Assembly: GCF_001418415.1 (NCBI RefSeq)
Contig: NZ_LIQT01000220.1
Location: forward strand, 1-35,668
Length of the DNA stretch: 35,668 bases
Source: Streptomyces hirsutus
Lineage (GTDB): Bacteria; Actinomycetota; Actinomycetes; Streptomycetales; Streptomycetaceae
Reading direction: 5' to 3'
Shown: positions 1 through 7,976 of the stretch, piece by piece
Layout: every line of letters begins with the position of its first letter
Numbering within the stretch: position 1 is the first letter of the stretch
The notes under the pieces: generated by a model
Seen by the model: the letters and a program-made list of their open reading frames with translations, nothing else
The model's database searches: none
What the model was told of the DNA's origin: nothing
Position numbers and translations under genes: made by a program

Positions 1-7
1 CGACCCC

Positions 8-43
8 CGGCCGGCCGGCCGCGCGAGACCGGCCGGCCGGCCG
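8..43 (-). terminator. GC hairpin downstream of the glycosidase operon
   Basis: Thirteen-base complementary arms (8-20 and 31-43), built from alternating GGCC, flank a 10-base loop. It lies beyond the stop of the minus-strand glycosidase gene, behind a second hairpin. There is no T-run, which is usual for actinobacterial terminators. Confidence 0.55.
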
Positions 44-46
44 ACT

Positions 47-65
47 GCTCCCGGGAACCGGGAGC
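47..65 (-). terminator. Perfect hairpin just after the glycosidase stop
   Basis: Arms GCTCCCGG (47-54) and CCGGGAGC (58-65) pair perfectly around a GAA loop. The hairpin begins 6 bases past the stop codon of the minus-strand glycosidase gene, so it probably ends that operon. Confidence 0.65.
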
Positions 66-71
66 GCTTCG

Positions 72-1640
72 TCACGGTACGGTGAGAAACGGCGGGAACA
101 CCGCTTTCGCGATACCGCCCTTCCTCACCCTCACCACGGTCGCCGGAGCTCCGACCACACCCTCCGGCAGGGGCAGGGTGAGCACATACACACCCGGTTC
201 CACATGGGCGAAGCCGAACCAACCCGAGCCGTCGCTGAGCCGGACGGTCTTTTCACCGCCGCCGGTGAGCGGGGCGAGCGTCACCGGCACCTGGTCCAGC
301 GGGCCGCCGCCCCGGAACACGAGCCTGCCCGTGACATGCCCGTCCCGGGGCGCCGCCTTCCACGGCATGCCGGGCACCGCCGCCTCGTCCTTGAACGGCG
401 CGTCCTCACCCTGCGTCAACGCCTGCACCAGCTCGGCCCGCTCGGCCGCCAAGCCGTTGGCCGCCACATCCTTGCTGGGACCGGCGTACGAGTAGCCGCT
501 CCAGCCGGCCGCGGTATTGCCCGCCTCGCTGGGCCGCAGCGCCTCCCTGACCTGGCTGAGCGAGTCCGCGACGCCGTTCAAGTACAGCGCGGGTCCGTTG
601 ACCGCCTGCCGCTCGCCCTGGTGGTCGGCCAGGAACTCGGACCACTCGGAGAACATGAGTGCCTGGTCCGGGTTCCAGTTGCGCTTGTAGTTCATGGTCA
701 CGGCGGTGTCCATGATCCCCTCGTCCAGCCATCCCGCCCAGTCCTGCAGGACCTCGGCGTACGTACGCGTGGCCTGCCAGCCGCCCACCGCCTGCGGCCC
801 GTGCCCGTAGGTGACGGCGTCCATCGACAAGCGGATCTGCGGGTCGACCTCCCAGATACGGAGATAGATCTTGCGCACCAGATGGGTGACCTGGCTGCGC
901 CGCCAGTCACTCCAGGCCGTGTCGGAGGGGAGGGGGATGTCCGTACGGCCCGTCGCCCGTTGGAAGCGGGCGACGGACACATCGTTGTAACCCCAGTCGC
1001 TGTGGGTGGTGGTGGAGCTGCCGTCCGGGTAGCGGACATAGTCGAGGTTGATGCCGTCCACGTCGTAGTTGCGGACAATGCTCTGGATGCCGCGGACGAT
1101 GTAGTCGACGGCCGCCGGATGGCCGGGGTCGACATAGGAGTTGGCGCCCACCAGTTCCTGGCCGTCGGCCTTCTTGTTGAGCCAGCGGTCGGCGCCGGTG
1201 GCGCCCGGGCCGTGCCGGTTGAAGACGTGGTCCGGGGAGCGGGGCGGGGTGGTGCTGTTCCACATGGTGTTGACGTTGACCCAGGCGTGCACCTGCAGTC
1301 CGGCCGCGTGCCCCTGCCGGACCATTTCCTCCAGCGGATCGTAGGGCTCCGGGGCGATCGCGGCGTCGGTGCGCGGGTACAGGGCGTTGTTGCAGAAGCA
1401 GTCGTAACGCCGGGCCGTCTGAACGATCAGAGCGTTGGCGTTGACGTCCAACGCGTCTTTGACCAGGGCCGCTACCTGCGCGGGTGTGGAGATGCCCGGG
1501 TTGAACGCGTCCACCCAGTAGCTGCGCCACTGGGCCGGCGCCGCCGCGCCGTCGTCGGCGTGGGCGGGCGGCGCGGTGACCGCGCCGAAGAGCAGACCGA
1601 GGCCCGCCGCCAGGGTGGTGAGTACGCGAGGCAAACGCAT
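72..1640 (-). CDS. Secreted GHL10/DUF187-type glycoside hydrolase
   Basis: 522 residues. Residues 1-28 are a Sec-type signal peptide (basic start, hydrophobic core, cut after Ala-His-Ala). The body fits the GHL10 (DUF187) family of TIM-barrel glycosidase-like proteins: WRSYWVDAFNPG near the start, HAWVNVNTMW, and GINLDYVRYP, whose acidic residues sit where these families place catalytic carboxylates. Residues about 445-505 look like a carboxypeptidase-regulatory/Ig-like beta domain. The ATG is preceded by AGGGG about 10 bases upstream. It is the last gene of a minus-strand set with the amidase (71-base gap), which suggests a role on cell-wall or surface glycans. The family assignment is firm but the substrate is unknown; members of this family are poorly characterised biochemically. 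Confidence 0.88.
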   Translation of the reverse strand: MRLPRVLTTLAAGLGLLFGAVTAPPAHADDGAAAPAQWRSYWVDAFNPGISTPAQVAALVKDALDVNANALIVQTARRYDCFCNNALYPRTDAAIAPEPYDPLEEMVRQGHAAGLQVHAWVNVNTMWNSTTPPRSPDHVFNRHGPGATGADRWLNKKADGQELVGANSYVDPGHPAAVDYIVRGIQSIVRNYDVDGINLDYVRYPDGSSTTTHSDWGYNDVSVARFQRATGRTDIPLPSDTAWSDWRRSQVTHLVRKIYLRIWEVDPQIRLSMDAVTYGHGPQAVGGWQATRTYAEVLQDWAGWLDEGIMDTAVTMNYKRNWNPDQALMFSEWSEFLADHQGERQAVNGPALYLNGVADSLSQVREALRPSEAGNTAAGWSGYSYAGPSKDVAANGLAAERAELVQALTQGEDAPFKDEAAVPGMPWKAAPRDGHVTGRLVFRGGGPLDQVPVTLAPLTGGGEKTVRLSDGSGWFGFAHVEPGVYVLTLPLPEGVVGAPATVVRVRKGGIAKAVFPPFLTVP

Positions 1641-1711
1641 GTGATGTGTCCCCTGTGGAGTTCATCGGCTACGGGCGTAGTCGTGGGAAGGCGGTGGGCC
1701 CCCGGCCGGCT

Positions 1712-2452
1712 CTAGGCGAACGTGGCACCCCAGGTGGCCGGCCCGACGATGCCGTCCACGCTCAGGCCCTTGCTCGACTGGAAGCTGCGGCAGGCGGAGT
1801 CGGATCCCGGTCCGTACTGGCCGTCCACGGCGAGGGAGTAGCCGTGCGCGCTGTTCATCCGGTACTGCCAGGTCGCCACGCTGGCGTGCTCGAAGGTCGG
1901 CGGCCGGCGGAAACTGACTCCGGGGTAGGGCAAGGGTCCGCCACCGGGGTTGACCTCGCCGCTGAGCACCCGGGAGTACAGGTTGCCCGGGCAGGCGGTC
2001 GCGTGGTGGTCCCGGTGGCCGGTGATGGCCTGCGCGGCGCCGCCCGACACCCGCAGGCGGTTGATCCCGTAGCGGACGGCGTCGATGAGCCCGGCGGTGA
2101 TGGTGTCGTAGTTGCCGCTGGAGCCGCCGGTCAGCGCGCAGACCGCGTACCAGTCGTCGTTGCCCTGCGTGGTGCCCTGGGCGGCGGTGCGGACGTGCTC
2201 ACCGCGGCCCTGAAAGAGGTAGCCGTGAACGCAGGCGAGGTGGCTGTAGGCGATGTCCGACCAGCCGTTGGAGTCCATGTGGAAGTTCTGGATGCCCCGC
2301 ACCTGGGCGGCGCAGTCGGCGTGGCTGGCCTTGGCCACTTTCACCGCATCGACGTGATGGACGACCACGCCGCCCTGTGCCGGGGTGATGTTGTCGCTGA
2401 CGCTCTGGGGCGCCCTGGCGCCCCATTGGGAGCGGGTGACGAACGTGGCCAT
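1712..2452 (-). CDS. N-acetylmuramoyl-L-alanine amidase (PGRP type) with peptidoglycan-binding domain
   Basis: 246 residues. Residues about 5-165 are a PGRP/Amidase_2 domain, starting with the typical FVTRSQWGA. Likely Zn ligands are His in VVVHH (32/33), His in the GHRDHH stretch (146-150) and Cys154 in TACPG. Residues about 185-246 form a PG_binding_1 domain ending in VDGIVGPATW. These enzymes cut the amide between MurNAc and L-Ala of peptidoglycan. The start ATG overlaps the stop of the upstream 82-aa ORF (TGATG) and has its own strong GAGGAGG. The protein has no signal peptide of its own, although the substrate is outside the cell; the upstream ORF carries one. Either the signal is supplied in an unusual way, or the two ORFs were once a single secreted amidase. 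Confidence 0.9.
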   Translation of the reverse strand: MATFVTRSQWGARAPQSVSDNITPAQGGVVVHHVDAVKVAKASHADCAAQVRGIQNFHMDSNGWSDIAYSHLACVHGYLFQGRGEHVRTAAQGTTQGNDDWYAVCALTGGSSGNYDTITAGLIDAVRYGINRLRVSGGAAQAITGHRDHHATACPGNLYSRVLSGEVNPGGGPLPYPGVSFRRPPTFEHASVATWQYRMNSAHGYSLAVDGQYGPGSDSACRSFQSSKGLSVDGIVGPATWGATFA

Positions 2453-2700
2453 CAGCGCCGCCCTCCTCGGCCCAGGGCACAGTCGACGGTGGCGTTCAAC
2501 GGCTCGGCATGGGCGCTGCGCGCCGCTTCGGGGCCATGGACGGCGCCGGGATGGCGGGAGTGCGTGACGAGGGGAAGTTCACGGCTTCCCGGCGGGAGGG
2601 GGGTGGCGGCACGCGCGGGTCCGGAACATATGGCGGGCAGCGCGAGCGCACCGGCGGCTGCCGCCAGCAGTGTCGCGCGGCGAGATGGGCCGTGAGTCAA
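2452..2700 (-). CDS. 82-aa ORF with Tat-like signal peptide, coupled to the amidase
   Basis: The start is TTG with GGAGG four bases upstream. The protein begins with SRRATLL, then a hydrophobic Ala/Leu core and a likely Ala-Arg-Ala cleavage site near residue 31, so it looks like a twin-arginine signal peptide. The remaining 50 or so residues are low-complexity and match no family I know. The stop overlaps the amidase ATG by one base (TGATG), which implies translational coupling. This may be a small secreted protein, or the detached leader of the amidase after a frameshift. A clear promoter lies about 32 bases upstream, which argues that it is expressed. Confidence 0.6.
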   Translation of the reverse strand: MTHGPSRRATLLAAAAGALALPAICSGPARAATPLPPGSRELPLVTHSRHPGAVHGPEAARSAHAEPLNATVDCALGRGGRR

Positions 2701-2731
2701 CGGTCCTCCAAGTCGTGGTGAAGTGGGAGCG

Positions 2732-2761
2732 ATTGTCGAGTCATTGACAGGTTCCCGTCAA
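2732..2761 (-). promoter_or_regulatory. Promoter of the amidase/glycosidase operon
   Basis: Read on the minus strand: -35 TTGACG (2756-2761), an 18-base spacer, then -10 GACAAT (2732-2737). It lies about 32 bases before the TTG start of the 82-aa ORF. A TTGAC/GTCAA inverted repeat (2744-2748 and 2757-2761) overlaps the -35 and could be an operator. Confidence 0.55.
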
Positions 2762-2795
2762 GGGAATCGCGGTCGTCCGATCGCACCTGCTTCAC

Positions 2796-3014
2796 ATGGA
2801 CATGCGTGGCCGCCACTTGACGCCATCGATGCGGGAGGAGGCGCGCACATCGTTGGCCTCCGGTGATCGCCTGGTCGATACCGAGTTCACCGATCCGCAA
2901 GCCATGCGGGCGTTGGCGCATCCGGTACGGCTGGCGATCCTTGACCGCTTTCAGGGGCACGTGCCTGCGACCTGCGGGGCTCGGAAAGCCGTCGCTGCAG
3001 GTCAGGCCGTGTAG
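2796..3014 (+). pseudogene. Truncated ArsR-like winged-helix regulator
   Basis: The 72-residue ORF contains FTDPQAMRALAHPVRLAILD, the hallmark first helices of ArsR-type repressors, at about residues 31-50. The recognisable sequence stops after HVPAT (about residue 58). The recognition helix and wing are missing, replaced by unrelated residues that run up against an integrase remnant. No good Shine-Dalgarno precedes the ATG. Full-length relatives are far longer, so this is probably a gene cut by insertion-sequence activity and not a functional repressor. Confidence 0.7.
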
Positions 3015-3202
3015 CGGTACTCGTTGATGACGCCGCCGAGGAAGCGGGTCCGCAGGAGTCGGCGGCCGAGGACGGTGTCGAGGTGGAAGAAGCCGACGAC
3101 AGTGACGCCTTCGGCCCGGCCGGCGAGGAACTCCCTCCAGGTCGGGCCGGTACGGCGCGGGGCCGGGTCGGTGCCGGCCGTGTGGAGGATCCCCGGACCG
3201 TG
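3002..3202 (-). pseudogene. Remnant of a DDE (rve) integrase/transposase, internally deleted
   Basis: The minus-strand reading frame contains two pieces typical of actinobacterial rve-type transposases: RRTGPTWREFLAGRAEG leading to FFHLDT near the first catalytic Asp, and a C-terminal end LGGVINEYRYTA followed by a stop. In intact relatives these are separated by roughly 150 residues holding the other catalytic acids; here they are joined directly. The usual first Asp before FFHLDT is Gly (VVGFFHLDT). It is therefore a dead fragment. The exact IS family is uncertain (IS3/IS481-like). Confidence 0.65.
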
Positions 3203-3216
3203 GAGGCTGCGACCGG

Positions 3217-3378
3217 ATGCCCACGTCGGGCCGGTTCGCGCTGGATCCGCCTGTGCTCCCGTCGCGGGCCCTCCCCGGCAAGCTCCACACCGACAAGGGC
3301 CACGACTACCGCTACCTGCGGGCGATGGCTGGCGCAGCGGGGCGTGCGGCACCGCATCGCCCGCAAGAGCGTCGAGAT
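3217..3378 (+). pseudogene. Frameshifted fragment of an IS5-type transposase
   Basis: One frame reads GKLHTDKGHDYRYLR, the DKGYD region of IS5-family transposases. The continuation WLAQRGVRHRIARKSVE is found in the next frame, so there is a frameshift near 3318-3325. Both the N-terminal part and the C-terminal catalytic part are missing. The second frame runs without a stop into the YceI gene, so the insertion scar forms or touches the 5' end of yceI. Confidence 0.65.
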
Positions 3379-3388
3379 AACCGCCGGC

Positions 3389-4000
3389 GTGGTGCTCCCT
3401 CCACAGCGCATCGCGCTGGAGCCCGGACGTCAGCTGGAGCTGCCGCCGTCCGGCACCTGGCTGTTCGACCCGCCGCACACCGCGATCCGGTTCATCGCCA
3501 AGCACGTGGGCATGGCCCATGTGCACGGCCGCTTCACGCGGTTCGAGGGCGGCATCCGCGTCGCGCAGAACATGGCCGACTCCCAGGTCCAGGTGCGCAT
3601 CGACGCGTCCAGCCTCACCACGGGCAACCAGACGCGTGACAACCACCTGCGGTCCGGGGACTTCCTCGACGTCGAGCACTACCCGTACATCGACTTCACC
3701 AGCACCAGGTTCGCCTACCGCGGCGGCTCCAAGTGGACCCTGCACGGCACCCTCACCCTGCACGGCACCAGCCGCTCCGTGGGACTCGACACCGAGTACC
3801 TCGGCACCGTGAACGGCGGCTACGAGCAGGAACTGCGCTGCGCCGCGCTCGCGAAGGCCGAACTGCACCGCCAGGACTTCACCCTCGACTACCGTTCGAT
3901 GCTCGCCCGCGGCATCGCCGTGGTCGGCCCCACGGTCCAACTGGAGCTCGACGTACAGGCCATGTACCGGACCCCCGACATGCCGACCCCGCCCAACTAG
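3389..4000 (+). CDS. YceI-family lipid-binding-type protein
   Basis: About 203 residues from GTG 3389; a second GTG is at 3392. The YceI barrel begins at SGTWLFDPPHTAIRFIAKHVG and runs through VHGRFTRFEG, the LTTGNQTRDNHLRSGDFLDVEHYPYIDFTS region, LTLHGTSRSV and the DFTLDY stretch to about residue 190. YceI proteins are lipocalin-like and bind polyisoprenoid lipids; many are periplasmic, others cytosolic. No signal peptide is visible here. The start is uncertain because the frame is open upstream to 3083 through transposase remnant sequence, and only a weak GAGAT lies before the GTG codons. It could be an N-terminally altered but intact domain. It converges with the flavoprotein gene across a shared terminator. 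Confidence 0.75.
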   Translation: MVLPPQRIALEPGRQLELPPSGTWLFDPPHTAIRFIAKHVGMAHVHGRFTRFEGGIRVAQNMADSQVQVRIDASSLTTGNQTRDNHLRSGDFLDVEHYPYIDFTSTRFAYRGGSKWTLHGTLTLHGTSRSVGLDTEYLGTVNGGYEQELRCAALAKAELHRQDFTLDYRSMLARGIAVVGPTVQLELDVQAMYRTPDMPTPPN

Positions 4001-4017
4001 CGGATTCACCGGCCGTG

Positions 4018-4049
4018 GACGGCGGGGCCGGGATGCCGGCCCCGCCGTC
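4018..4049. terminator. Bidirectional terminator between yceI and the flavoprotein gene
   Basis: Arms of 14 bases (4018-4031 and 4036-4049) pair perfectly around a GATG loop. The hairpin fills the 58-base gap between two convergent stop codons (4000 and 4059), so it probably serves both. Confidence 0.8.
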
Positions 4050-4058
4050 GACGTCCGG

Positions 4059-5327
4059 TCAGCGCAGCGGGTCGAACGGCGCGAGCTGCGCGGGGCGTTC
4101 GCCGGTGACCATCGTCTCGGCGAGCAGCAGTCCGGTGGCCGGGCCGAGGGTGATGCCCCACATGCCGTGTCCGCCCGCGGCGAAGACCCGGGGTGAGCGG
4201 GTGCGGCCGATCAGGGGAAGTCCGTCGGTCGTGCACGGGCGTGAGCCGACCCACTCGTCCTTGCGGGCGTCCAGGTCGGCCCCGCGCAGCAGCGGGCGGG
4301 CCGCCTCGGCGATGGCGTTGATCCGGCGGGCGTCCAGGGGCGCTTCCGGCTTGCGGAACTCCATCATTCCGGCGACGCGCAGCCGGTCGCCGAGCGGCGT
4401 GCAGGCGACGCGCTGTCCGGGGAAGTAGACCGGGCCGGAGGGCACGTGCTCGACCGGGACGCTGAAGCTGTATCCCCGGCCGGCCTGCACGAGGGAGCGG
4501 ACGCCGAACTTCCTTGCGTGCCGGCCGAGCCAGGCTCCGGTGGCCAGGACCACCGCGTCGAAGCGTCGGTTCTGGCCGTCACCGGTCAGGACGGTGACGC
4601 CGGTGGCCGCGTCCCGCACATCGGTGACCTCGGTCTTCTCCCGGATCTCCCCGCCCCGGGCACGGACCGCGTCGGCCAGGGAGTGCGTGAAGTGTCCCGG
4701 GTCGATGTAGCGCTGACCGTGCAGCCGGATCGCCGCGCCGATCTCGTCCGAGAGGGACGGCTCGACCCCCCGGGCCTCGTCTCCGTCGAGGACGTCGAAC
4801 TCCATGCTCTGGCCCGCGGCGTGGATCTGTTCGAGTTCCTCCAGCAGGACCCGGCGCTCCCCTGCTGTGCGGTAGGCCGCGAGGAAGGACTTGGCGTCGA
4901 GGGTGCGCGCCTCCACGCCTCCTTCGGCCAGCAGGTCGAAGGAGGACAGCGACAGGCCGTTGATGGGGACGAGCGCGCGCATCGCGCGCAGCCACCGTGT
5001 CGCGGTGCTGTTGCGGGCGAATCCTGCCAGGAACCTGAGCAGGCCGGGGTTCGCGCTGGGCGGGACGTAGACCGGGGAGGACGGGCTGAGGACCGCCCGG
5101 AGGCCGTAGCTGAGCACCGCGGGCTCGGGCAACGGTGTCGCCAGTCCGGGGGTGAGCCATCCGGCGTTGCCCCAGGACGACCCGGCGGCCACCCCCGCAC
5201 GGTCGTACACGGTGACGTCGACTCCTCGTTCCTGCAGGAACCAGGCGGTGGACAGTCCGACCATGCCGGCGCCGACGATGGCGACGGAGCGGGGGCCGGA
5301 GTACGCGGGCGAAGACGGGCGGACCAT
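4059..5327 (-). CDS. FAD-dependent D-amino-acid dehydrogenase/oxidase (DadA/DAO type)
   Basis: 422 residues from the ATG at 5327, chosen because AGAGG lies 6 bases upstream; a longer ORF exists but lacks this. Residues 14-42 are the FAD-binding Rossmann motif (VAIVGAGMVGLSTAWFLQER) ending in an acidic residue. Later come the substrate-cap region, YIDPGHFTHSL, ATGAW, and the C-terminal GGHGMWGITLGPATG that closes the FAD site. The family oxidatively deaminates D-amino acids (DadA) or related amines, usually at the inner membrane face. Length matches DadA of about 430 residues. It is divergent from a PucR-type regulator, which in actinobacteria often controls amino-acid catabolic genes. The substrate cannot be read from the sequence. 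Confidence 0.85.
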   Translation of the reverse strand: MVRPSSPAYSGPRSVAIVGAGMVGLSTAWFLQERGVDVTVYDRAGVAAGSSWGNAGWLTPGLATPLPEPAVLSYGLRAVLSPSSPVYVPPSANPGLLRFLAGFARNSTATRWLRAMRALVPINGLSLSSFDLLAEGGVEARTLDAKSFLAAYRTAGERRVLLEELEQIHAAGQSMEFDVLDGDEARGVEPSLSDEIGAAIRLHGQRYIDPGHFTHSLADAVRARGGEIREKTEVTDVRDAATGVTVLTGDGQNRRFDAVVLATGAWLGRHARKFGVRSLVQAGRGYSFSVPVEHVPSGPVYFPGQRVACTPLGDRLRVAGMMEFRKPEAPLDARRINAIAEAARPLLRGADLDARKDEWVGSRPCTTDGLPLIGRTRSPRVFAAGGHGMWGITLGPATGLLLAETMVTGERPAQLAPFDPLR

Positions 5328-5507
5328 GCGAAACCTCTTTTCCAAAGCGGTGATGTCTTGATGGTGAGCCCGGTCCGCCCGGTTGTCTTTGTGCTGTGCG
5401 GCCAATGGCAGCCGGATCGATGATGTGCCGAGCACTGTGCACCGGAGTCACAATGGGGGCATGACCTTGCGCATGAGCCGTTCCTCTCCCCCCGCGGGGT
5501 GCCAGCG

Positions 5508-7181
5508 ATGATCACGGTCACCGATCTCGTGGACTCCCTGGGCGCCGGGTTCCTCCGCACGGTCGTGGCGGCCGGGGACGCCGAGGTGCACGACATCGCC
5601 CTGGCCGAGCCCGGCGACGCCGGAGGACAGCCGGGGGAACTCGTCCTGGGGGTGGGCGTGACCGACCGGGCGGAGGCCCTTGCCCTGCTGGAGCGGGCCG
5701 CACGGGCGGCGGCCGGGGGCGTCGTCCTCAGGAGCCCCTTCGCCGGCGATCCCCAGGTGGCCCGCGCCACCCGCGAACTGGCGGGCCCCGCGCTGGTCGA
5801 ACTGCAGCCGCACACCTCATGGGCGCATGTCGTCTGGTTGCTGCGAGGTGTCATCGACCGGGCCGCCGCGCCCGACACCAGTCGCCTCGGTACGCCCGGA
5901 CCGCACGTCGACCTGTTCGCGCTGGCCGACGCGGCGGCCGAGATCATCGACGCGCCCGTGACGGTGGAGGACGCGCAGTCCAGGGTGCTCGCGTACTCCG
6001 CGCGGCAGGACACGACCGATCCGGCGAGGGTCTCCACCATCGTGGGACGACGCGTCCCGCCGGAGACCCTCACCCATTTCCGGGCCGGCGGTGTCTTCCG
6101 CAGGCTCGCCCGCTCCAGCGACCCCATCTGGACCCCGGCGGGCCCCGACGGCACGCTGCCCCGGCTGATCATCCCGGTGCGGGCCGGCGGCGAGTGGCTC
6201 GGCTCGATCTGGGCGGTGGTCAGCCCTCCGGTCCCGGAGGAGCGCATCCGGGAGCTCCGCGACGTGGCCTCGGTCCTCGCCCTGCATCTGCTGCGGCTGC
6301 GCGCCGAGGCGGGTATCGCCCGGCGGGTGTCGACCGGCCGGCTGCGGGCGACCCTGCGCGAGGGAGCCGCACCGGGTCCGGGCACGCTTCCCGGACCGGA
6401 CGCGGCGCCTGCGCTGCCGGCGGGTCCCTGGCGGGTGGTCGCCTTCGGGTCGCCCTACGGAACCGACGACGTACGCAGGCAGCTGGATCTGTGGGAATCC
6501 GTGGCGCGCCGCTTCGGCTGGCACGAGCCCTTGCTGACCGACCTCGACGGGCTGCTGTTCGGCCTGGTCACCGAGCGGCCCCGCGGCAGACGGCCGGTCA
6601 CGGCCGGCGCTATGGCCGACGCCGGTGCGGGCACCCTCGACTGGCTCCGCCATGTACTCGGTGAGGTCCACGCGCGCGATGCGGGCCTGTACGCCGTCGC
6701 GGGGGGCCCTGCCCACTCCCCCGACCGGTTGCCCCGTTCCACCGCGGAGGCCGGGGAGCTCCACCGGCTGGTCACCGCGGGCCGGCTCCCGCTCCACGGT
6801 ACGAAGGGGATCCTCCTGATGGAGGACGCCTGGGACGCCGTCGTCGTGGAGCGTGCCACGGCGGCCGTCGGGATCGACACGGGCCTGCTCGGCGGCCCGC
6901 TCGCCGTGCTGCGCGCGCACGACGAGGAGCACGGCACGCCGTACCGCGCGACGCTCGCGGCCTGGCTGGACCACTTCGGTGACCCGCAGAGCGCCGCGCG
7001 GCTGCTGCGGATCCACCCCAACACGCTGCGGTACCGGCTGCGCAAGCTCGACGAGGTGGCTCCGGTGGACCTTTCCTCTCCCCGCGTGCGGCTGGCTCTG
7101 CGGCTGCAGCTCACGGCGATGGGTACGTCGGCGGCCCAGGGTGAGGGGCCCGGTCCTCTCCCGCCGCCGCCCCGTCCGTGA
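5508..7181 (+). CDS. PucR-family transcriptional regulator
   Basis: 557 residues from ATG 5508 (GGGG about 8 bases upstream; a GTG at 5499 is a weaker choice). Residues about 1-125 match the PucR N-terminal domain (MITVTDLVDSLGAGFL, DIALAEPGDAGGQPGELVLGVG). A middle GAF/GGDEF-like sensing region follows, and the C-terminal HTH_30 domain is clear: AARLLRIHPNTLRYRLRKLDE. These proteins act as ligand-responsive activators of nearby catabolic genes. Here the neighbour is a divergent D-amino-acid dehydrogenase-like gene with 180 bases between the two starts, so control of that gene is the simplest hypothesis. I found no convincing operator in the gap. The last 18 or so residues are a Gly/Pro-rich tail. 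Confidence 0.88.
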   Translation: MITVTDLVDSLGAGFLRTVVAAGDAEVHDIALAEPGDAGGQPGELVLGVGVTDRAEALALLERAARAAAGGVVLRSPFAGDPQVARATRELAGPALVELQPHTSWAHVVWLLRGVIDRAAAPDTSRLGTPGPHVDLFALADAAAEIIDAPVTVEDAQSRVLAYSARQDTTDPARVSTIVGRRVPPETLTHFRAGGVFRRLARSSDPIWTPAGPDGTLPRLIIPVRAGGEWLGSIWAVVSPPVPEERIRELRDVASVLALHLLRLRAEAGIARRVSTGRLRATLREGAAPGPGTLPGPDAAPALPAGPWRVVAFGSPYGTDDVRRQLDLWESVARRFGWHEPLLTDLDGLLFGLVTERPRGRRPVTAGAMADAGAGTLDWLRHVLGEVHARDAGLYAVAGGPAHSPDRLPRSTAEAGELHRLVTAGRLPLHGTKGILLMEDAWDAVVVERATAAVGIDTGLLGGPLAVLRAHDEEHGTPYRATLAAWLDHFGDPQSAARLLRIHPNTLRYRLRKLDEVAPVDLSSPRVRLALRLQLTAMGTSAAQGEGPGPLPPPPRP

Positions 7182-7219
7182 CGGCTCGCGACCTCGTCCG
7201 GCCGGCCATGGAACGTGCG

Positions 7220-7249
7220 TTCATCAAAAATGATTCATGGATGATAAGA
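7220..7249 (+). promoter_or_regulatory. AT-rich promoter/operator before the AhpD-like gene
   Basis: A sharply AT-rich island in GC-rich surroundings. TTCATC (7220-7225) and GATAAG (7244-7249) are 18 bases apart and could be -35/-10. An imperfect palindrome centred on CATG (7230-7245) lies within the spacer and overlaps the proposed -10, so a repressor could act here. Tentative. Confidence 0.35.
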
Positions 7250-7284
7250 CAGGAGGTCGGATACCGCGCGTCGAGGGAGTTCAT

Positions 7285-7782
7285 GTGACCGAGCAGGCAG
7301 CGGAGACCACCGACAGGCGGGTCTTCGTCGATCAGCAGAGCCCGGACGCCTATCGCGCTCTGTCGGCCACGGCCGAGGCGGTGCGCAAGGTCGCGGCCGA
7401 CGCCGGGCTGGACCGCATCCTCGTCGAGCTGGTCAACATCCGGGTCTCCCAGCTCAACGCGTGCGCGTTCTGCCTCAGCCTGCACACGTCGAGGGCGTTG
7501 CGCGCCGGTGAGACCACGCAGCGTCTGGGTGTGCTGCCCGCCTGGCGCGACACCGAACTGTTCGATCCTCGCGAGCGTGCCGCGCTGGCGCTGGCCGAGG
7601 CGACCACGCTTCCTGCGGACGCGGACGCGCAGACCTCCGCCTACGGCATCGCCCGCTCCGTACTGTCGGAGGACGAGATCTCCGCCGTGATCTGGGTGGC
7701 GATCACCATGAACGCCTTCAACCGGGTCTCGGTCCTGAGCAAGCACCCGGTGCGCAGCCGGGCCGCGGCACCGGCCGGCTGA
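7285..7782 (+). CDS. AhpD-like / carboxymuconolactone decarboxylase family protein
   Basis: 165 residues from GTG 7285, preceded by GGGAG five bases upstream; an ATG at 7237 in the same frame has no good ribosome site. The signature CxxCxxxH is present as C60-A-F-C63-L-S-L-H67, the redox-active pair and proton relay of alkylhydroperoxidase AhpD. Flanking motifs are also typical: LDRILVELVNIRVSQLN before it and a DPRERAALALAEATT helix after it. It is likely an all-helical oligomeric thiol peroxidase or reductase that defends against organic peroxides. No peroxiredoxin partner (AhpC) is nearby, so the exact role is open. Confidence 0.88.
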   Translation: MTEQAAETTDRRVFVDQQSPDAYRALSATAEAVRKVAADAGLDRILVELVNIRVSQLNACAFCLSLHTSRALRAGETTQRLGVLPAWRDTELFDPRERAALALAEATTLPADADAQTSAYGIARSVLSEDEISAVIWVAITMNAFNRVSVLSKHPVRSRAAAPAG

Positions 7783-7849
7783 ACGCCCCGCGGGCCTGCT
7801 GTGGCCTCACGTTCCGCCCTGGCCCCGTCGACCACGCGCAGGGGCGGGA

Positions 7850-7868
7850 CTGGTACCACCGGTACCAG
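7850..7868. terminator. Hairpin between convergent AhpD-like and isomerase genes
   Basis: Arms CTGGTACC (7850-7857) and GGTACCAG (7861-7868) are perfect with a 3-base loop. The hairpin lies in the 194-base gap between two convergent stops (7782 and 7977). No other gene is visible in that gap. Confidence 0.5.
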
Positions 7869-7976
7869 GGACGCGGTCGTCCGGTTCCGGACGCAGGTCT
7901 TCGGCCTGTTACGTCGCCGTGGCACCGCGCCTACCGTCCTGATCATGGACACGACAGGCATGCTCGACGAAGCACT

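Noticed and set aside
5328..5435. Longer N-terminus of the D-amino-acid dehydrogenase starting at 5435
   Set aside because: The extra 36 residues do not belong to the FAD fold and the start lacks a ribosome site, while the ATG at 5327 has AGAGG at good spacing.
5328..5507. Operator between the flavoprotein and PucR genes
   Set aside because: Short partial palindromes (for example, GTCA...TGAC around 5450) are too weak to separate from chance in this composition.
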